64,000 nucleotides of DNA, from contig CAZICV010000003.1 of the NCBI GenBank assembly GCA_964537925.1, positions 62,001-126,000 on the forward strand, in the 5' to 3' direction. The stretch's first letter is position 1. Every line of letters starts with the position of its first letter. The stretch is from SLDF01 sp964537925 (GTDB lineage Bacteria; Bacteroidota; Bacteroidia; Chitinophagales; Saprospiraceae). A model generated the notes under the pieces. The model made no database searches. It saw only the letters and a program-made list of their open reading frames with translations, and was not told the origin of the DNA. Both the position numbers and the translations under genes were made by a program. Shown here one piece after another: positions 26,950 to 36,700 of this stretch.

Positions 26950-27444
26950 ATGAGCACAAGAGTCCTTTGTATCGCCCTGCTGAGCAGCCTGGCACTTGCC
27001 TCCTGCCATCGCAAAGCCGCCCGTGGTGCGGCCACACGCCTCCTTTACTCGGAAAACAAGCTTGCATGGACCCTGGACAGGGTCTATCACCTGGGCGACA
27101 CCATCGATTTGCACCTCGCCAAAGAGCACCCGGCAGAAATGGCGATCAAAAACCCCCAGGGAGATTTTTACTATCTCGTTTACGACAAGAGACTCCCGAC
27201 TATACCCGGAGGCAAGCCCATCATGGGCCAGGAAATCTTCAGGAATACGGAAATCCTGCGATTGCCGACCACTAGTTTTACAGCCAACCCGCACGATGTC
27301 CGCTTTAAAGGCAACAGGAAAGTATTCACTCAATCAGGCACTTATGTCCTACTGTTGAGCGACAATCTTTCTACGGACGACGGCACTACGGTAGAGTGCC
27401 TGGAGATCCGCTACGAACATGCCAAAGCGGCTCCCCGTCCTTGA
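26950..27444 (+). CDS. Hypothetical lipoprotein
   Basis: A 164-residue protein with a lipoprotein signal (MSTRVLCIALLSSLALASC, Cys19). The mature part has no family I recognise; it reads as a beta-rich small domain (LGDTIDLHLAKEHPAEMAIKNPQGDFYYLVY is typical, shown in part) and a C-terminal strand-rich region. Located 41 bases before the esterase gene on the same strand, so probably cotranscribed and perhaps related in use. Confidence 0.6.
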   Translation: MSTRVLCIALLSSLALASCHRKAARGAATRLLYSENKLAWTLDRVYHLGDTIDLHLAKEHPAEMAIKNPQGDFYYLVYDKRLPTIPGGKPIMGQEIFRNTEILRLPTTSFTANPHDVRFKGNRKVFTQSGTYVLLLSDNLSTDDGTTVECLEIRYEHAKAAPRP

Positions 27445-27485
27445 CACACAGCGCCATAGCCGCTTGCATACGGAGATTGCCCTGT

Positions 27486-28910
27486 ATGCTCATCCTGTTT
27501 CTGTCCATCTGCTGCCGGCCGGTCTCTGGCCAGACAAGAGTGGAAGTGACTCTGGCTCCGGGTTTTCAGTACGAGGGTCCGCTTTACCTGGCCGGCAGTC
27601 ATAACGGATGGGATCCCGCCAGGCCACAAGACAAGCTTATTCCCGACGGACAGGGGCGCTGGTATATTTTACTGGACCGGGGCCTCAACCTGCCGCTCAA
27701 GTTCAAGTTCACCGGTGGATCCTGGAACCTGGTCGAAACAGACCGCGAAGGCAGAGATATTCCTGACCGCATACTCGACAAGATACCGCAGGAGACCACC
27801 CTTACAATACAGATAGCCGGCATCGGCCCTGCTCCCCGCCAGTCCACCGCTGGCCCCGGAGTCAGGATATTCGGAGAAGCGCTTCATATACCCGGCATCC
27901 AACGTACACGTGCGATCAGGGTCTATCTTCCGCCGGGGTACGATCATTCGGACAGGCGCTACCCGGTCTGGTACATGCAGGATGGACAGAATCTCTTTGA
28001 TGAGCTCACTGCCTTTGCCGGAGAGTGGCAGATAGACGAATACCTGGACGGGCAGGACAACCATATATATGGCTGCATCATCGTAGGTATCGATCATGGC
28101 GGAGTTTCAAGACTCGATGAGTATACCCACTGGCATAGAGAGGGCCTGGGAGGCGGCCAGGGCGCTGCTTACGGAGACTTTATAGCACACACTGTCAAGC
28201 CGTTGATAGACAGTATGTTCAGGACAATCACCTGCAGGGAATATACAACCATTGGCGGCAGTTCGATGGGCGCCTTACTGGCACTGAATACATTCATGGA
28301 CCACCCGGATATATTCGGCCAGGTCGCCGCATTCTCCCCTTCCTGCTGGTTTTCCAGGGACTCGCTGATGGCCCGCGTACAAAGCTTCGAAGCGAAAGAC
28401 CAGGCACATATCTACCTGCTGGCCGGAGACGCCGAAAGCGAGGATATGGTACCCGATCTGCGGGTGCTCGCTGACCTGCTTTCCCGCAAGGACCTGCTTA
28501 CCGTGACAACAGTGGTCCGGGCAGGCGGCAGACATGAAGAGCGCTTCTGGAGCAGGGAGTTCGGCCACGCATTCGGCGCATTATACCAGTCGCCCGATAG
28601 CTGGGCGGTATCGCCTGACGGTTCATGGACCCTCAGTGCACCTATATGTCCCGGCAGCACGGTGGACTACCCCTTACCATTCCCCCAGGACAGGATCAGC
28701 CGGATCGAAGTCGATGGCGGTACGCATATACTGACCGGGCGCCTGCCGGCCCTGCCGTCTGCCGGATCAGTTGGTCCCCGGTCGCCCAGGCCGCGGCAGC
28801 CAGGTTCTTTGTCCGGCATTGAGCCGCGCCGCTCACACCGCGACATGACAGTGACCGCTATATCTGCTTCCGACCGGGCCGATTGTATCAGTGCTTGTGA
28901 ATATGCGTAG
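27486..28910 (+). CDS. Secreted esterase-like alpha/beta hydrolase with N-terminal carbohydrate-binding-like domain
   Basis: A 474-residue exported protein. After a signal segment, a beta-sandwich reading YEGPLYLAGSHNGWDPA resembles the CBM20/CBM48-like N-terminal domain found in Fes-type esterases. Residues about 140-370 form an alpha/beta hydrolase (putative esterase, COG2819-like): RVYLPPGY, YPVWYMQDGQNLFD, nucleophile Ser in GGSSMGALLAL, and a late HEERFW histidine. Substrate unknown (siderophore or sugar esters are typical of the family). The last ~75 residues are Pro/Arg/Ser-rich without T9SS domain features. Start is uncertain: ATG 27486 has GGAG 9 bases upstream but lacks basic residues; TTG at 27477 is an alternative. 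Confidence 0.75.
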   Translation: MLILFLSICCRPVSGQTRVEVTLAPGFQYEGPLYLAGSHNGWDPARPQDKLIPDGQGRWYILLDRGLNLPLKFKFTGGSWNLVETDREGRDIPDRILDKIPQETTLTIQIAGIGPAPRQSTAGPGVRIFGEALHIPGIQRTRAIRVYLPPGYDHSDRRYPVWYMQDGQNLFDELTAFAGEWQIDEYLDGQDNHIYGCIIVGIDHGGVSRLDEYTHWHREGLGGGQGAAYGDFIAHTVKPLIDSMFRTITCREYTTIGGSSMGALLALNTFMDHPDIFGQVAAFSPSCWFSRDSLMARVQSFEAKDQAHIYLLAGDAESEDMVPDLRVLADLLSRKDLLTVTTVVRAGGRHEERFWSREFGHAFGALYQSPDSWAVSPDGSWTLSAPICPGSTVDYPLPFPQDRISRIEVDGGTHILTGRLPALPSAGSVGPRSPRPRQPGSLSGIEPRRSHRDMTVTAISASDRADCISACEYA

Positions 28911-29107
28911 CGAAACCCTTATTTTAGCCGGAAGATATTTTGCGTGCAGTATCGCAGGCGGACTGCAGGATTCACTATCTTAGTGTACTTAATACAATAT
29001 CAAACCCGCTGTTGCCAGACATCCGTGACCAGAACAAGCAATGTAGGGTACAACAGCAATGAACACCCGGCCCTGCCGGACACAACGCAACATAAAAAGA
29101 TATTCGA

Positions 29108-30091
29108 ATGACCCAACAGATCAAACGTGTCGCCGTATTCACCTCCGGTGGCGATGCACCGGGCATGAATGCCGCCATTCGTGCGGTAGTACGTACAGCC
29201 ACTTATCACGACCTCCATGTATACGGTATCATGCGCGGATACGAGGGTATGATCGAAGGAGAGATCGTACGTCTCGAACCGAGCGATGTAGGCAATATCA
29301 TCCACAGGGGCGGTACGATGCTCAAGACAGCGCGCAGCCCGCGATTCATGACGCCGGAAGGTCGCCAGATGGCTTTCGATAGTCTCAATGCACACGATAT
29401 AGACGCCCTGGTCGCTATCGGGGGCAACGGTACTTACACGGGAGCTAAGCTATTTGGCGAGGAGTTTGGCGTACCGGTGATCGGGCTACCCGGCACCATC
29501 GACAACGATCTGTACGGTACGGACTACACCATCGGGTACGACACAGCCATCAATACGGCCATTGATGCCGTAGACAAGATCAGGGATACAGCGGATTCGC
29601 ACAATCGTCTTTTCTTCGTAGAAGTGATGGGACGTGATGCCGGGTTCATCGCTCTCTATACAGGGATCGCAAGCGGCGCCGGGTCTATTTTCCTGCCTGA
29701 AACGGAAGGAGAACTGGAGGCGCTGTTCGAAACCCTCAACAAGGGCAAACGCCGCAAAAAGCTATTCAACATCGTGATCGTCGCCGAAGGCAATAAGAAC
29801 GGCGGGGCTACCGAGATAGCCCGCAGGGTTTCGGAGCGTTTCGAGGATTATGATACCCGGGTGACCATCATCGGGCACCTGCAGCGCGGAGGCTCTCCTA
29901 CCTGCAGCGATCGCGTACTGGCCAGCAGATTGGGCGCTGCTGCCGTAGAGGGGCTGATCAGCGGCAAAAAAGGACAGGCTGTTGGCGTACTAGACGACGA
30001 ATTGTCCTTCACACCCTTCGGGGAGGCGATCACCTGTCACAAGGAGCTTAGCAAGGAGTTGATCCGGTTGGCAGGTATCCTGGCGCTCTAA
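29108..30091 (+). CDS. pfkA: ATP-dependent 6-phosphofructokinase
   Basis: Commits fructose 6-phosphate to glycolysis. The 327-residue protein has FTSGGDAPGMNAAIRAVV, the active-site stretch LPGTIDNDLYGTDYTIGYDTAINTA, VEVMGRDAGFIAL, and HLQRGGSPTCSDR. Glycine after the GGD motif fits the ATP-dependent class (GGDAPG). The 198-bp gap upstream holds TATCTTAG (28978-28985), close to a -7 element, but nothing stronger. Converges with the coiled-coil gene. Confidence 0.96.
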   Translation: MTQQIKRVAVFTSGGDAPGMNAAIRAVVRTATYHDLHVYGIMRGYEGMIEGEIVRLEPSDVGNIIHRGGTMLKTARSPRFMTPEGRQMAFDSLNAHDIDALVAIGGNGTYTGAKLFGEEFGVPVIGLPGTIDNDLYGTDYTIGYDTAINTAIDAVDKIRDTADSHNRLFFVEVMGRDAGFIALYTGIASGAGSIFLPETEGELEALFETLNKGKRRKKLFNIVIVAEGNKNGGATEIARRVSERFEDYDTRVTIIGHLQRGGSPTCSDRVLASRLGAAAVEGLISGKKGQAVGVLDDELSFTPFGEAITCHKELSKELIRLAGILAL

Positions 30092-30127
30092 CGCAGGACA
30101 GGACAGGGCCGGGATGATGATCGGTCT

Positions 30128-30568
30128 TTATTCCGCCTTGTCGCCGTACTTGCTGATCACGGCATCCGTATCTTCCAGCAGTTTGCGGAGTTCTTCCCTG
30201 AGTTTCCTGCGCGTCTCCGGGTCGGCGATGAGCTCTTCACGCTCCGCCTTCTCCAGGTCTTTGCCGAGCTGTTCTTTTTTCTTCTCCAGCTTGTCCAGTT
30301 CCTTTTTCAACCCGACGTCTTCTCCGGCCTCGGAGCTACGCATACTGCGTATGAAAGTACCCACCTTGTCCAGCGCTTCGTCGTACTTGCCTGCATCCAG
30401 TTTATCTTTCTCAGATACCAGGAGATCCTTGATACTGCCTCCCAGCTCTTTGAACTGGCGGACGACATTTCCTGCACTCTCTTTCTCCTGCCTGCTGCCA
30501 AAAAAGTAATTGTACCCGAGCAGTACCAGGACCAGGAGTATCAGCAATCGGAATAGCCACTTGAACAT
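30128..30568 (-). CDS. Membrane-anchored coiled-coil protein, unknown function
   Basis: A 146-residue protein. One N-terminal transmembrane helix (FRLLILLVLVLLGYNYFFG) is followed by charged heptad-like helices (LKKELDKLEKKKEQLGKDLEKAE, shown in part) with many Lys and Glu. No enzyme motif. Probably a small inner-membrane protein with a soluble coiled coil. It lies tail to tail with pfkA, and 103 bases before the divergent leuS. Confidence 0.6.
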   Translation of the reverse strand: MFKWLFRLLILLVLVLLGYNYFFGSRQEKESAGNVVRQFKELGGSIKDLLVSEKDKLDAGKYDEALDKVGTFIRSMRSSEAGEDVGLKKELDKLEKKKEQLGKDLEKAEREELIADPETRRKLREELRKLLEDTDAVISKYGDKAE

Positions 30569-30672
30569 GGTCAGGTCAGGGAATTGGGTTCAACAATGAA
30601 GGACAGGGCCAACTGGGTGATTTTCTCTAAATTCGTGCTTTCAATAAAACAAGCCGCATAAAAATAGTCTTT

Positions 30673-33582
30673 ATGGAGTACAATCCTTCTGAGATTGAGA
30701 AAAAATGGCAACAGCGCTGGCAGGAAGAGGGACTCTATCGCGTCTCCATAGACGAGGCCCGGCCCAAGTATTATGTCCTCGATATGTTCCCGTACCCCAG
30801 CGGTGCGGGTCTGCACGTCGGACATCCCCTGGGCTATATCGCTACGGATATATACGCCCGCTACAAGCGCCTGAAAGGCTTCAACGTACTGCATCCGATG
30901 GGCTACGATGCCTTCGGACTACCGGCTGAGCAGTATGCCATACAGACAGGTGTACATCCTGCCGTATCCACGGCGCACAATATCGAAGGGTTCCGCAGGC
31001 AGATGGACAATATCGGCTTCTCCTACGACTGGGACAGGGAGGTCAATACCTCTGATCCGGCCTACTACAAGTGGACTCAATGGATCTTCCTGCAACTCTT
31101 CGCACACTATTACGACAAGGACGCCGACAAAGCGCTTCCGATATCCCTGCTCACAACCAGGTTCTCCGAAGGCGGCAGCGAGGCCGTAAACGCCGTACAC
31201 ACACAGGATACGCCCTTCTCTGCCGGGGACTGGGCAGCCATGAGTCCTGCCGGACAGGATGCCGTACTCATGAACTACCGGCTGGCCTATCGCAGGACCG
31301 GCTATGTCAACTGGTGTGAAGAGCTGGGCACAGTACTGGCCAACGATGAAGTGAAGGACGGTGTATCCGAGCGCGGGGGATTCCCTGTGATCAAGAAAGC
31401 TATGGTACAGTGGTCCCTGCGGACTTCCGCCTATGCCGAGCGCCTCCTCAAAGGGCTGGAAGACGTAGACTGGCCCGAATCGCTGAAGATCATGCAGCGC
31501 AACTGGATCGGGCGATCAGAGGGCGCCAGGGTGCGGTTCAGCATAGCAGGTACAGACCATACGGTAGAGATATTCACTACGCGGCCGGACACCATCTATG
31601 GAGTCACTTTTATGGTGCTCGCACCGGAACACGATCTGGTGAAAGAGATCACACACCCGGACCAGGCCGCTGCTGTGGAGGCATACCTGGCTTATACAGG
31701 TACGCGGTCGGAGCGTGAGCGCGCAGAGAACAAAAAAGTCAGCGGGGCATTTACAGGCGCTTACGCCACCCACCCCATCACCGGGGCCGAGATACCCGTA
31801 TGGATCGCCGACTATGTGCTCAAAGACTACGGCACGGGCGCCATCATGGCCGTCCCGGCGGATGACAGCAGAGATCATGCATTTGCCCTGCATTTCGGTC
31901 TGCCGGTGACAGAGATCATAGATCGCAGTATGCATCCCCATGCCGGGATGGAAGACAAAGTGGGCGTACTGGTCAACTCAGGGCTCATCAACGGGCTGGA
32001 GATACCCGAGGCGATCTCCACCATGATCAGTTACCTGGACCGGAACGGACTGGGATCGCGGGAGATACAGTACAAACTCCGCGACGCCAACTACAGCCGC
32101 CAGCGGTACTGGGGCGAACCTTTCCCTATCACCTATGACCGACACGGTGTCGCCAGAGCCCTGGACCTGTCCGAGCTTCCTCTCGTACTGCCCGAACTCA
32201 GCGATTTCAAACCTACGACGGACGGGCGCGCACCCTTGTCCAAAGCGGATGATTGGGTCAGTTACGAAGACGGTTGGATGCGCGAGACGGATACCATGCC
32301 CGGGTTCGCCGGTTCTTCCTGGTATTTTCTCCGCTACATGGATCCCTCCAACCCCGATCGCTTTGCTTCCCGGGAAGCCCTCGCCTACTGGAAGGAGGTT
32401 GATCTCTACATGGGTGGCGCCGAACACGCGGTAGGCCACCTGCTCTATGCACGTACCTGGCACAAGTTTCTCCACGACCTGGAGCTCGTGCCCGGAGGAG
32501 AACCTTTCCGCAAGCTGATCAACCAGGGAATGATCCAGGGAGTCTCCGAAAAAATAGCCATGCTCAAAGGCAAACTCAAAGAAGTGGCCTGGACGGCAGG
32601 CGATGTCTCCAGGACACTGCATTTCCCGGCCGAGACCACTGTATTCCTCTCCTCGGAGCTGCGCGATCAGTATTCCCCGGACGATATCTCCATGCTGTAT
32701 ACCATGGTCGGTCATCTCGAGGATTACGGACTGCCGGGCAAGGCTCATCTCACGGAGAGTGCCGTGCGGCTATTTACGGAATGGAGACCGGAGTTCAAAG
32801 CTGCTGTATTCCTCACGGCCGACGGTTACTGGCACGAAGGAAGTTTTCATTCGATCACCGGCGGCTCGTGCAAGGTCTATACGACCAGCGAGGTAGAGAA
32901 GATGTCCAAATCCAAGTACAACGTCATCAACCCTGACGATGTGATCGCGCGGTATGGCGCCGACTGCTTCCGCATGTACGAAATGTTCCTCGGCCCCATC
33001 GAGCAGTCCAAGCCCTGGGATATGAACGGTATCGACGGTGTCTACAAGTTCCTGCGCAGGTTCTGGGGGCTTTTCTACGGGGAGGACGGCCACTGGCAGG
33101 TGACTGACGAGACACCGGACAAACAGCATCAGAAGATCCTGCATACGGCTATCCGCAAGATCGAGGACGATATCGAGAAGTTCTCCTTCAATACCTGTGT
33201 CAGCGCGTTCATGATCTGTGTCAATGACCTGAGGAAGACACAGTGCCACCATCGCTCCGTACTGCGCGAGCTGGTGATACTGCTGGCGCCTTTTGCCCCC
33301 CATATGGCCGAAGAGCTCTGGACGGCGCTTGGAGAAGAAGGATCCGTGCACACCGCCGCTTTCCCGGCGCACGATGCCTCCTGGCTGGTCGAAGACTCTG
33401 TAGAGTACCCCATCTGTGTCAACGGCAAGAAGAGGGCGCTGGTCGCCTTCCCGGCAGATATGCAGCCGGCAGCGCTGGAAAAAGCCGCCCTCGAATTGCC
33501 GGACCTGCAAAAATGGCTGGAAGGAAAGCAGGTACGCAAAGTCATCGTTGTACCCGGCAAAATGGTCAACCTGGTCGTCTGA
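30673..33582 (+). CDS. leuS: Leucyl-tRNA synthetase
   Basis: Charges tRNA-Leu. The 969-residue enzyme starts MEYNPSEIEKKWQQRW, has HVGH (residues 48-51) as the HIGH signature and EKMSKSKYN near residue 742 as the KMSKS loop. The editing domain with T-rich TTRPDTIYGVTF (about residues 297-308) and MAVPADDSRDHAFA is present. Compared with the ~860-residue E. coli enzyme it has an added stretch (about residues 620-735), typical of Bacteroidota. Near-consensus TAAATTCG (about 30628) could be a promoter. A strong terminator follows. Confidence 0.97.
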   Translation: MEYNPSEIEKKWQQRWQEEGLYRVSIDEARPKYYVLDMFPYPSGAGLHVGHPLGYIATDIYARYKRLKGFNVLHPMGYDAFGLPAEQYAIQTGVHPAVSTAHNIEGFRRQMDNIGFSYDWDREVNTSDPAYYKWTQWIFLQLFAHYYDKDADKALPISLLTTRFSEGGSEAVNAVHTQDTPFSAGDWAAMSPAGQDAVLMNYRLAYRRTGYVNWCEELGTVLANDEVKDGVSERGGFPVIKKAMVQWSLRTSAYAERLLKGLEDVDWPESLKIMQRNWIGRSEGARVRFSIAGTDHTVEIFTTRPDTIYGVTFMVLAPEHDLVKEITHPDQAAAVEAYLAYTGTRSERERAENKKVSGAFTGAYATHPITGAEIPVWIADYVLKDYGTGAIMAVPADDSRDHAFALHFGLPVTEIIDRSMHPHAGMEDKVGVLVNSGLINGLEIPEAISTMISYLDRNGLGSREIQYKLRDANYSRQRYWGEPFPITYDRHGVARALDLSELPLVLPELSDFKPTTDGRAPLSKADDWVSYEDGWMRETDTMPGFAGSSWYFLRYMDPSNPDRFASREALAYWKEVDLYMGGAEHAVGHLLYARTWHKFLHDLELVPGGEPFRKLINQGMIQGVSEKIAMLKGKLKEVAWTAGDVSRTLHFPAETTVFLSSELRDQYSPDDISMLYTMVGHLEDYGLPGKAHLTESAVRLFTEWRPEFKAAVFLTADGYWHEGSFHSITGGSCKVYTTSEVEKMSKSKYNVINPDDVIARYGADCFRMYEMFLGPIEQSKPWDMNGIDGVYKFLRRFWGLFYGEDGHWQVTDETPDKQHQKILHTAIRKIEDDIEKFSFNTCVSAFMICVNDLRKTQCHHRSVLRELVILLAPFAPHMAEELWTALGEEGSVHTAAFPAHDASWLVEDSVEYPICVNGKKRALVAFPADMQPAALEKAALELPDLQKWLEGKQVRKVIVVPGKMVNLVV

Positions 33583-33596
33583 CCCGGCGATCAGCT

Positions 33597-33637
33597 GCAA
33601 TTTCCGCCCTGCTTCGGAGCGGAAATTGCTATTTTTA
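33597..33637 (+). terminator. Intrinsic terminator of leuS
   Basis: GCAATTTCCGC (33597-33607) pairs perfectly with GCGGAAATTGC (33619-33629), followed by TATTTTTA. It sits 14 bases after the leuS stop and before the adhesin gene. Confidence 0.88.
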
Positions 33638-33719
33638 CAGGAATTCCATGAGCAACAGAACTGCATGTCCCAACCGCATGCATAATGGCAGGGTATTAGA
33701 TAGGATGCAAGACAGAGCT

Positions 33720-36700
33720 ATGTTGCAGATCTATGGAATTTCAAGGATTGTCACGTCACGGGCCGGCTACCACGCTGGCCTGACCTGTCTGATGACAGGA
33801 CTTTTCTGTTTTCTATCATCCATCGCCCTGCAGGCAACCTGTATCACACCCAATACGCTGAGGATCGTCGCCAGCGGGCCGGATTCGCTCGGGATCCAAT
33901 GGAACGACTTTTCTTCACAGCCTTCGGGCTACCAGGTACAGGTACTAAAAACCTCCCGCGGCAACGAAACGATCGGCATATTCACATCCACCGTTAAGAG
34001 TTTCGTGATGCGCGATCTCCAGTCGGGTACACACTACGAGTTCAGGGTACGTACCGTGTGCGGGACAGATACCTCCGCCTGGTCCGCCCGCATCACCGGT
34101 CTCACACACCTGCTCAACGACGGGTTCTGCGGCAGGGATCTGGCCCTGCAAAACGACAATTGCCGCCTCGGCCGCAACCAGGTGTTCCCGATCGAGGTGA
34201 ATGGCATAAGTGGTTCGGCGCTCGGCCAGGATGTCGACTTTCTCGAGCTGCGGCTGATCATCCGCCATACCTTCCCGGCAGACCTGGTACTGAGACTGAC
34301 ATCCCCTTCGGGTGTATCCGTATTGCTCAGCCGCAACAATGGCGTAGGGACCGATCATTACGGCAATCCCGATGCTGCCGAATGCACGGAGACGGCAATT
34401 TTCTCTCCGCTTGCCTGTATACCTGTAAACAGCGCTTTCGGTTCACTATCGGGACCTTTCCTGCCACAAGAGCCGTTTACCCTGTTTCACGACGGCTCTG
34501 ATCCCAACGGTACCTGGAAGCTGGAAATATGCGATGATCATCCCGACGATCTTGGCACACTCGAATACGTAGGCCTGCATTTCAGTTCCAATGCCTGCGC
34601 CCCTCCGCTGGAAGTATTCATTACAGAGGTAGCGGATACATCTGTCCTGTTGAAGCTGAGGCCCCTGCCTACCTGCGACTCTGTATGGGTCGAACTTGTA
34701 CCGGCAGGAGGCACGCCCGGATCAGGCAGGCAGCCGGGAGGTCCGGGCCATATTCTCAGGAGATTCGGCTGTGGACAGCAGACCTACCTGGTCGACGGCC
34801 TCGTTGCCGGGCAGTCTTACGCCGTATACGCCCGTACGCAATGTACGCAAAGCCAGTTCTCCTTCAACAGCTGCGAACTTCCTTTCAGCACCTTATGCAA
34901 CGCTCCGGGTCTTCGCACGGATGCCGACCGGCTGGACCTGTGCCAGGGCAATTGCTACGACGCCTGCCCGATAGACAGTATCTGGTACAGTATGCCGCTG
35001 GACGGGCCCGCATGGAGCGTCGGTACGGGAGCTACGCCCAGCTCCGGCACCGGGCCGTCTTCGGATATCTGGGGCGTGGGAAATTACCTGTACGTAGAAG
35101 CTTCCGATCCGGGCTGCCAGCAAAATGCCACCGCACTGCTTGAGTCTTCCTGTGTGATCTGGGAGACGCTGCCTTTATCCTGTCATTTCAGCTTTCACTA
35201 TCATCTCTGGGGGCCGGACATAGTAGGCCTGTTCCTCGATCTGTCGGCTGACGGAGGGATGACCTGGTCGCCTGTATGGCATGTACTCGGCAACCAGGGC
35301 AACCAGTGGACCCGTGCAGACCTGGATCTGCCTGTACAGGAGCAGGTAACATACAAATTCCGCTTCCGGGGAGTATTGAGCGGACCACTCGCAGATATAG
35401 CGCTGGACGACCTGGTCTTCATGGGCTCGGTCAGCGCCGGCCTGGAACAGCATACCTACTATGCCGATGAGGACGGAGACCTGTATGGCAACCCGGACCG
35501 TCCCCTCGTCACCTGCCTGCCCCAACCCCCACCCGGCTATGTAGACAATGATGGCGATTGTGATGACTCGAACCCGTTCATCCACCCGGCTGCGGAAGAG
35601 ATTCCCTGCAATGGAATAGACGATGACTGCAACGGCCTGATCGACGACGTTGCGGGCAGCCTTGAACTACAGCAGGTTTCGGTCACCGACGCCTCCTGCC
35701 TCGGTGTCGAAGACGGGGGCATATCCCTCCGGATAACGGGAGGACTGATGCCGTATACCGTAGCATGGAACACAACCGTGCATACATCCGATACTATCCT
35801 CGGACTCGGCCAGGGCTATTACCAGGCCACTATAACAGATGCATCCGGCTGCTCCATCGTTACGGACAGCATTTTCGTCCATGCGCCTGAACGTATCCGC
35901 GTCGGGTTGATCCAACTCATTCCCAACAGTTGTTCCGGGGCAGCCAACGGAAGCATCGAGGTATCTGCTTCAGGAGGCCTCTTCCCCTATACCTATGAAT
36001 GGAGTAACGGTCGGTCCGGGTCCCTGCTTAATATGATAGCCGACGGCAGCTACCGGGTGACCGCTACGGACGATCGCGGCTGTATCGGCATTTCGGACAG
36101 CATCCGGCTCATTCCGGCACACCAGCTCTCTGCTTCCCTGATTGAACTCAGGAACGCCGGTTGTTACGGAGCTTCCAACGGCCTGATCCGTCTCCGGGCC
36201 ACAGGCGGCGCCGAACCCTACACCTATCTCTGGAGCAATGGCCAGCAAGGCGCTACCATACGCGATCTCGCCGCCGGTATATATACGGTATCCATATCGG
36301 ATGCCCTGGGTTGTTCAAGCACTGCTACATTCCAGGTAAACCAGCCGGATACGATCTCCATACAACTGACCACACTGGACCCTGTACTCTGCCCCGGCGG
36401 ATACAACGGCAAGATCTCTGTAGATATCCGGGGCGGCACGCCTCCGTATAGCTACCTGTGGAGCAACGGTAACAAACAGTACTTTACCCGGCAGCTCAAC
36501 AACGTAGAAGCAGGCACTTATCACCTGACGGTATCCGACCAGCATGCATGTGTTGCCGTACTGGCCAATGTCGAGCTGACAGGACCGCCGCCTTTCGGGG
36601 TCAGTGATACTATGGTCGTGCACAATCGCTGCCTGTCCAGCCGACAGGGCTCAATAGACCTGGATATAGCCGGGGGCAGTCCGCCATACAGTTATTTCTG

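Noticed and set aside
33243..33720. Extension of the adhesin frame back into leuS
   Set aside because: This stretch overlaps the leuS 3' end and its terminator; a signal peptide begins only after 33720.
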